Part shown: piece by piece, positions 30,474 through 34,665 of the stretch
Numbering within the stretch: position 1 is the first letter of the stretch
How the letters are laid out: the number at the start of each line of letters is the position of its first letter
Assembly (NCBI GenBank): GCA_945870025.1
Contig: CAMBQN010000008.1
Location: 1 to 34,665 of the forward strand
Source of the DNA: Akkermansia muciniphila
Lineage (GTDB): Bacteria; Verrucomicrobiota; Kiritimatiellia; RFP12; JAAYNR01
Length of the DNA: 34,665 nucleotides
Direction: 5' to 3'
Made by a program: the position numbers and the translations under genes
Notes under the pieces: generated by a model
What the model saw: the letters and a program-made list of their open reading frames with translations, nothing else
Told to the model about the DNA's origin: nothing
The model's database searches: none

Positions 30474-31598
30474 TCAGACAATTTCCGCATAATACTCATT
30501 CATCCGCTGGTGCAAGTCGCGCATGGCGGGCTCGTCGGCTTTCTTCCAGCCCAGACCGCAGAAGACAAAAGTCAGGCGCGGGTTGCGCGCGGCCAAGCCG
30601 AGCAGGCGACGCATGCCGGCTTCTTCCTCGCCGGCGGCCAGTTCCTCGCCAATGGCCAGCGCAATGGGACGGGAGCCGATCGCGGCCAATGCGTCGTCCA
30701 CGGCGATGGAACCGGCGGACATCGGATTGATCATGCGGCCGGCTTCGATGTAGACCACGTGGGGCAGGTGCTCCAGCGTCACACGAAAGACATGCGGACC
30801 GCTGCACGGGTGGATCGCCACCTCGCCGTAGTACTCGGCAATGCGGCGGTCGAAGCGCATGACGTGTTCCAGATAGAAGTCTCTGGATACCATGTTCACA
30901 CTGCACTCGGCGAGCCGGTGAAGCTTGACCGGATGGGTCGCCAGCCGCTCCGGCCCAATCCAGCGAACCAGCGTCCGGTGTGCCGCAATGAAGTAGTCGG
31001 TGAGCAACGTCATGAACCGATCCCACTCCTCCGGCTCGGTCAGGGGCGCGAGAAAGACCTCGCTGCCCAGGATGTTGTGCGCGATGTTGAACGGCCCCTG
31101 CATGTCCGGCAGGGCGATCTTGAGCCAGGAAGGCGTCAGGGCCTTGGTGGCTTCGATATCTTCGCGCATCTCCGGGAAGACGCCGCTGGTTTCCGGATCG
31201 GGCAGGCCATCCCGCAGCACATCCGCCAGCGGCCGCTCGCCGTGAGGCGTGAAGCCGATCTCGGGGTTCAGCCAGATACCAAACGAGGCTGCCATGGTCC
31301 CCGGCCCCTTGCCCACGGTGCGGATCGCTTCGATCGGATTGAGCTTGGCCACCGGACCCGGCGCGCCTTTCAGCCAGTCGAGCAAGCGCTCTTCCGGGGT
31401 GCGCGGCGGCGGAGGCGGTGCGTGCTTCCCCTCACCCGCCGCCAGATCCGGGAACCGACCCAAGTAGAACACGGCATGCTTGCGTGGCCGGCCAGCCAGC
31501 GCAGCCTCGAAGGCCAGATCGGCCCGGCACTCCGGATGCGCATCCAGCGTGGCCTTGAAGTCCTCAGCAGCCTCGGTAATTTGTGCGGATATACCCAT
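30474..31598 (-). CDS. UroD-superfamily protein with methyltransferase-type zinc site
   Basis: A 374-residue protein of the uroporphyrinogen decarboxylase superfamily. It lacks the UroD decarboxylase N-terminal motif. It carries His263-Pro-Cys265 (IHPCSGP) and Cys347 (FVFCGLG), the HxC...C zinc arrangement of corrinoid methyltransferases such as MtaA and MtbA. A role in methyl transfer is therefore more likely than haem synthesis; the substrate is unknown. GTAAGGAGGA precedes the ATG at 31598. Longer frames upstream overlap the GH29 gene antisense to nothing useful and are not accepted. It lies 11 bases after the GH29 stop and 42 before the GH110-like gene, so it is in the glycan operon. Confidence 0.78.
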   Translation of the reverse strand: MGISAQITEAAEDFKATLDAHPECRADLAFEAALAGRPRKHAVFYLGRFPDLAAGEGKHAPPPPPRTPEERLLDWLKGAPGPVAKLNPIEAIRTVGKGPGTMAASFGIWLNPEIGFTPHGERPLADVLRDGLPDPETSGVFPEMREDIEATKALTPSWLKIALPDMQGPFNIAHNILGSEVFLAPLTEPEEWDRFMTLLTDYFIAAHRTLVRWIGPERLATHPVKLHRLAECSVNMVSRDFYLEHVMRFDRRIAEYYGEVAIHPCSGPHVFRVTLEHLPHVVYIEAGRMINPMSAGSIAVDDALAAIGSRPIALAIGEELAAGEEEAGMRRLLGLAARNPRLTFVFCGLGWKKADEPAMRDLHQRMNEYYAEIV

Positions 31599-31609
31599 GG
31601 GGGTCCTCC

Positions 31610-33385
31610 TTACGCTATTGTCATTCCTTCCGGAAACACCCCGCCCGCACCGATGCGCTGCTTCTCCGGCACGCTGAAGTTCAGGTGGATCCCCCACCCG
31701 CGCGCCTCGTCCAGGTCGAACGCCACCAAGATCTCGTGCGTACCTTTGGCCAGCGTGACCGGCACCTGCACGCGGTCGGGACGCGCCGGATTCTGCGTCG
31801 CCGGATTGCAGTAGACGGACTTGCCGTTGACAAACAGTTTCGCACCGCCGTCGTGTCCGATGTGCGCGATCCATGTTCCGCTCCGGGCCACCTTCACGCG
31901 GGCGAGGAAATACACCATCCCATCCGCCAGCGGATAGTGTGCATGCACATTCACAAAACCCGTGATGCCGTCGGCCTTGATCGTCTGCCAGCCCAGCGCG
32001 TCCTTGAGTCGCACAGTCTTGGCTGGACGCACATTTCCCTTGAGCGGACGCGGCAGGCTGACTTTCCACTCCGAAATAAAAGGCGAACCCCATTTCGGAT
32101 CGACCGGCGCAGCCAGAACCGCATCCTCAACCGGTTCGCAGCCGCACCACAACTTCTGGCGCGGGACCTGCGTAAACTCCATCTCGATCACCGCCACCTG
32201 TGCCACGGTGTCCGGGCACTGCTCCGGCAGGCCGCGGATCACGAGCCGGTCGATCTCCTGCGTGAACGGCAGCGTCCGGCCGTCGGCCAACAGCCGCGCC
32301 TGCTTGAGTTCGCCGCGAATGCCGCCCATGGCCAGCTCCTTGCCCGGCCAGCGGCTGCACCAGAAGTAGAGGGTGTTCCCTTTGCGCGTCCAGTTTCCGA
32401 GCGCAAACCACTCCATATTGGCCACCCGATCCACGTGGCCGTAGATCACGGAACCGTACGTGTCCATCCACCGGCCAACCGCCTGCAGACGCTCGACCGC
32501 CTCACGCGGCACAGAGCCGTCCGGCAGCGGACCGATATTGAGCAACAGGTTGCCACAGCCGGCAGACACCTGCCGCAACATATCCAGGACCTTGCGGACG
32601 GAAAGCCAGTCCTCCGGCGGACACGGCTGCCATCCCCAGGAGCCGTTGAAGGTCATGCACGCCTCCCAAGCGCGCCCCCCCTCCGCAGCGCTGATGTGCT
32701 CCTCGGGCGTGCCGAGGTCCTCGGGAATCTGCGAGCGGTCGTTGATGATGATCTGCGGCTGAAGCCGGCGCACCATCTGGTTGAGGTCGTAACTCTCCCA
32801 GGCCTCTGGTGAGGAGAGCGGCCATGGCACGTCGTACCAGAGAATGTCGATCTCGCCGTAGTTGCTGCAGAGTTCTCGCACCAGGTCGCGCGTGTAGGCT
32901 GTAAAGCGCTTGCGGGCCTTCTCGTCGCGGGCGCAGGCATGGCCGTCCTGATGATGCCAGTCCATGAGGGAATAGTAGAAACCGACCTTGAGGCCGAACT
33001 CCCGCGCCGCATCCACATATTCACGCACCAGGTCGCGCCCCGGCCCGCACTTGACCGCGTTGAAGTCCGAGAGCTTCGAATCCCAGAGGAGGAACCCCTC
33101 GTGGTGCTTGGTGGTCAGCACCATGTACTTCATTCCCGCCTGCTTGGCGAGCGCGGCCCATTCCCGGGCGGCGCCGGGTTTCGGCTTCCAGGTGGCGGCG
33201 AACTTCTCGTATTCCGCTCGCGGGATCCGCTCGCGGTTCATCACCCACTCTTGCCGGGCGATCTGCGAGTACAGTCCCCAGTGAATGAACATGCCGAACC
33301 GTGCCTCGTGCCACCACTGCATGCGCTTGGCCCGGCTGGCGTTGACGCTGTCCAGATAACGCTTCTTTGCGGCTTCATCTTTCAT
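31610..33385 (-). CDS. GH29 alpha-L-fucosidase
   Basis: A 591-residue enzyme with the GH29 barrel: WWHEARFGMFIHWGLYS, YMVLTTKHHEGFLLWDS, VGFYYSLMDWHH, and IDILWYDVPWP with Asp185 at the nucleophile position. GNLLLNIGPLPDGSV follows, the family's C-terminal barrel signature. After residue 350 comes a beta domain, and residues 480-575 (GTWIAHIGHDGGAKLFVNGK) resemble a PA14/jelly-roll carbohydrate module. There is no signal peptide, so it is probably cytoplasmic. It cleaves alpha-linked fucose. It heads the enzyme part of the operon, 75 bases after the AraC regulator, with an AGGAG near the ATG. Confidence 0.9.
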   Translation of the reverse strand: MKDEAAKKRYLDSVNASRAKRMQWWHEARFGMFIHWGLYSQIARQEWVMNRERIPRAEYEKFAATWKPKPGAAREWAALAKQAGMKYMVLTTKHHEGFLLWDSKLSDFNAVKCGPGRDLVREYVDAAREFGLKVGFYYSLMDWHHQDGHACARDEKARKRFTAYTRDLVRELCSNYGEIDILWYDVPWPLSSPEAWESYDLNQMVRRLQPQIIINDRSQIPEDLGTPEEHISAAEGGRAWEACMTFNGSWGWQPCPPEDWLSVRKVLDMLRQVSAGCGNLLLNIGPLPDGSVPREAVERLQAVGRWMDTYGSVIYGHVDRVANMEWFALGNWTRKGNTLYFWCSRWPGKELAMGGIRGELKQARLLADGRTLPFTQEIDRLVIRGLPEQCPDTVAQVAVIEMEFTQVPRQKLWCGCEPVEDAVLAAPVDPKWGSPFISEWKVSLPRPLKGNVRPAKTVRLKDALGWQTIKADGITGFVNVHAHYPLADGMVYFLARVKVARSGTWIAHIGHDGGAKLFVNGKSVYCNPATQNPARPDRVQVPVTLAKGTHEILVAFDLDEARGWGIHLNFSVPEKQRIGAGGVFPEGMTIA

Positions 33386-33460
33386 GACGATCTCCTTGCT
33401 CCGTCTTGCTGTCGGATGGATTATACGGGTTTCGCCGCGCGTCTGTCACGCCTGTTTGTA

Positions 33461-34225
33461 TTAACGGTGGTGCCGGCGGAAGAGGCCGGGCGGAATGCCG
33501 AGGCAACGGCGAAAGAGTCCGTCCATGGCGTAGGCGTTGCCCAAACCAGCCAGTGCCGCAACCTCCTTGAGGGGCATCCGGGTGCTGACCAGCAGTTGCC
33601 GGGCGCGCTGCAGGCGCATGGCGCGAACCGCGGCCATGGGAGTATGACCGGTGGCCCGCTTGTACATCCGGAGAAAGTGGAACGGGGAGAGCTGCACGAC
33701 TTGGGCCAGCGCAGGGAGCGACAAGTCGTCAGCCAGATGCGCCTGGATATGCTCCTGGACCTGCTTGACCCAAGGCGCCTGGTAGGCCTCGGTGATGCCG
33801 CGCTCAAACTCCGCCAGGATGGCCACGAGCATGGCCCGCAGTTCCGGGTGCGCCGGTTCGCGGCCGTCGAGCGTGTCCTCGATCATCCAGCTCGCGATCT
33901 CGGCGATTCGCCCACGCGGGTCGCGCAGTACGACCATGCCGGTTGGTTTCTCGTTAAGCGGACAGTTGAATCCGATCCACAGGCATTCCCCCGGAGCTTC
34001 GGTATCGGTCCAGTCGAGGTGGCGCGTTTCCGCGGGATAGAGCACCACGTCCCCGGCGGTGAGCACCCGCGTGCGGCCGCCTGCAGCCACATGGAAGTGC
34101 CCGTGCAGCACGCAGATCAACTCGTGAAACGCGTGGTGCGTCGGCGCCATGACGGGGCGAGACGGGGCGGGTCGAAACCGGCCCACGCCGATGATCTCGC
34201 CGATTTGGGCTGGGTAACTAAACAT
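33461..34225 (-). CDS. AraC-family regulator of the glycan operon
   Basis: A 254-residue AraC protein. The N-terminal half is a cupin sensor (HHAFHELICVLHGHFHV, AGDVVLYPAETRH). The C-terminal half has two helix-turn-helix units: DLSLPALAQVVQLSPFHFLRMYK and MPLKEVAALAGLGNAYAMDGLFRR, followed by GIPPGLFRR. The cupin probably binds a sugar released from the glycan. It is transcribed into the fucosidase gene and diverges from the GH42 gene at 34478. The ATG at 34225 has no clear ribosome site; repeat DNA lies just upstream. Confidence 0.88.
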   Translation of the reverse strand: MFSYPAQIGEIIGVGRFRPAPSRPVMAPTHHAFHELICVLHGHFHVAAGGRTRVLTAGDVVLYPAETRHLDWTDTEAPGECLWIGFNCPLNEKPTGMVVLRDPRGRIAEIASWMIEDTLDGREPAHPELRAMLVAILAEFERGITEAYQAPWVKQVQEHIQAHLADDLSLPALAQVVQLSPFHFLRMYKRATGHTPMAAVRAMRLQRARQLLVSTRMPLKEVAALAGLGNAYAMDGLFRRCLGIPPGLFRRHHR

Positions 34226-34249
34226 GGCTGGGATGACCTGGTGACTCGG

Positions 34250-34327
34250 TGACTGGGTGACTGGGTGACTGGGTGACGCCGGTAACGCTCCGCCCGGGCG
34301 TCACCCGGTCACCCAGTCACCCAGTCA
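34250..34327. repeat. TGACTGGG inverted repeat
   Basis: A 29-base arm of three TGACTGGG units and TGACG (34250-34278) faces its reverse complement with one mismatch (34299-34327) around a 20-base loop. It lies in the divergent control region between the AraC and GH42 genes. It could form a strong cruciform or hairpin. Confidence 0.6.
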
Positions 34328-34494
34328 TTTTCCGTCACACCGCAATTTCCAATGAATAATAGCACTAACTACAGATGGCCCGCAAGCGCAATGGGTGCTA
34401 TCATTGCCGAGTTTACAGCCAGCCCGGGCGTCACCAGGTCATCGAGTCACCAGGTCCTTCCACCATAGCACCGCAATTTGGAACGAAGAATATG
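34292..34494. repeat. Imperfect direct duplication, two copies of about 75 bases 130 bases apart
   Basis: GCCCGGGCGTCACC starts both copies (34292 and 34422). Each goes on through a GTCACC-rich part to CACCGCAATTT and a GAA-rich tail (34367 and 34494). The second copy ends exactly at the candidate start of the GH42 gene. Confidence 0.5.
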
Positions 34495-34665
34495 CCACAC
34501 ACACACACACACACCACCCTATCTCGGCGCCGCCTACTACCCTGAGGCCTGGCCGCTGGAACAAGTTGACGCCGACATCGAGCGGATGCTCGAGGCTGGC
34601 ATGAACGTCATGCGCATGGCAGAATTCGCCTGGCAGCGCATGGAACCACAGGAGGGGCACTACGA
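34478..34665 (+). CDS. GH42 beta-galactosidase, N-terminal fragment (right end cut)
   Basis: From 34520 the frame reads YLGAAYYPEAWPLEQV, then RMLEAGMNVMRMAEFAW, then the WQRMEPQEGHY strand. This is the start of the GH42 barrel, which cleaves beta-galactosides. The only in-frame start after the stop at 34466 is TTG 34478, which would make an N-terminus of translated CA repeat (HTHTHT). ATG 34492 is better placed but is out of frame by one base because of the (CA)9 tract. The gene may therefore be phase-variable, start at TTG, or contain a sequence error. It diverges from the AraC-GH29-GH110 operon and fits the same glycan-degrading role. Confidence 0.7.
   Translation, partial: MERRICHTHTHTPPYLGAAYYPEAWPLEQVDADIERMLEAGMNVMRMAEFAWQRMEPQEGHY
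34496..34513. repeat. (CA)9 microsatellite at the GH42 start
   Basis: Nine perfect CA units follow the ATG at 34492 by one base. With nine units that ATG is out of frame with the GH42 sequence by one base; ten or seven units would join it. Confidence 0.65.

Noticed and set aside
30300-31814. 504-codon plus-strand frame opposite the UroD-like gene
   Set aside because: It is antisense to a recognised gene and spans three gene boundaries.
31599-32093. N-terminal extension of the UroD-like protein into the fucosidase gene
   Set aside because: The extension is out-of-frame fucosidase sequence, and a strong ribosome site precedes the ATG at 31598.

Overview
The window looks like a chromosomal segment of a GC-rich bacterium of the PVC superphylum, most likely Kiritimatiellota or Lentisphaerota. 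The best evidence is the murD - LysM lipoprotein (nlpD-like) - ftsW gene order, which I recall from Chlamydiae. The mix of glycoside hydrolases, UroD-like and MttB-like methyltransferases, pseudopilin-like proteins and a glycine-rich surface protein also fits. The phylum assignment is inference; there is no rRNA or tRNA here.

Layout. (1) 1-1025, minus: 5' part of a secreted glycine-rich protein ending in a chitobiase C-terminal-like domain, with a near-consensus promoter. (2) 1126-1918: gene-free stretch of dispersed repeats. (3) 1919-8443, plus: XRE-cupin regulator, then a five-gene catabolic operon (DegT aminotransferase, hydroxypyruvate-isomerase-like, xylose-isomerase-like, MttB-family methyltransferase, Gfo/Idh oxidoreductase) behind a good sigma-70 promoter with an operator-like dyad. 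(4) 8444-9199: repeat-rich border. (5) 9200-15388, plus: candidate defence or DNA-modification island of type III-like Mod and Res, the methyltransferase-like TcmP and a radical SAM protein. (6) 15389-15849: second repeat border, ending in a promoter. (7) 15850-18238, plus: HisI variant, zinc-ribbon/GspG-like membrane protein and RlmL-like methyltransferase, overlapping by 1-4 bases. (8) 18283-25723, minus: cell-envelope and housekeeping run (unknown protein, ParA, MurD, LysM lipoprotein, FtsW, RsmD, DUF362 ferredoxin, CBM9-like). (9) 25827-28719: pseudopilin-like protein, a Cys/Met PLP enzyme and a divergent IscR-like Rrf2 regulator. (10) 28716-34225, minus: glycan operon of AraC regulator, GH29 alpha-fucosidase, UroD-like methyltransferase and GH110-like alpha-galactosidase. 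(11) 34478-34665, plus: start of a GH42 beta-galactosidase next to a (CA)9 tract.

How the genes work together. The 2820-8443 operon looks able to demethylate, transaminate, oxidise and isomerise a methylated amino-sugar or amino-cyclitol. The 28716-34665 locus would strip fucose, alpha-galactose and beta-galactose from host-type glycans. The Mod-Res-TcmP-radical SAM island is the strongest candidate for a little-described system.

A recurring theme is small palindromic or microsatellite DNA between genes. Two elements carry target-site-duplication-like flanks. One of them, at 28025-28166, sits exactly between the -35 and -10 hexamers of what appears to have been the Rrf2 gene's promoter and supplies a substitute -35 from its own end.
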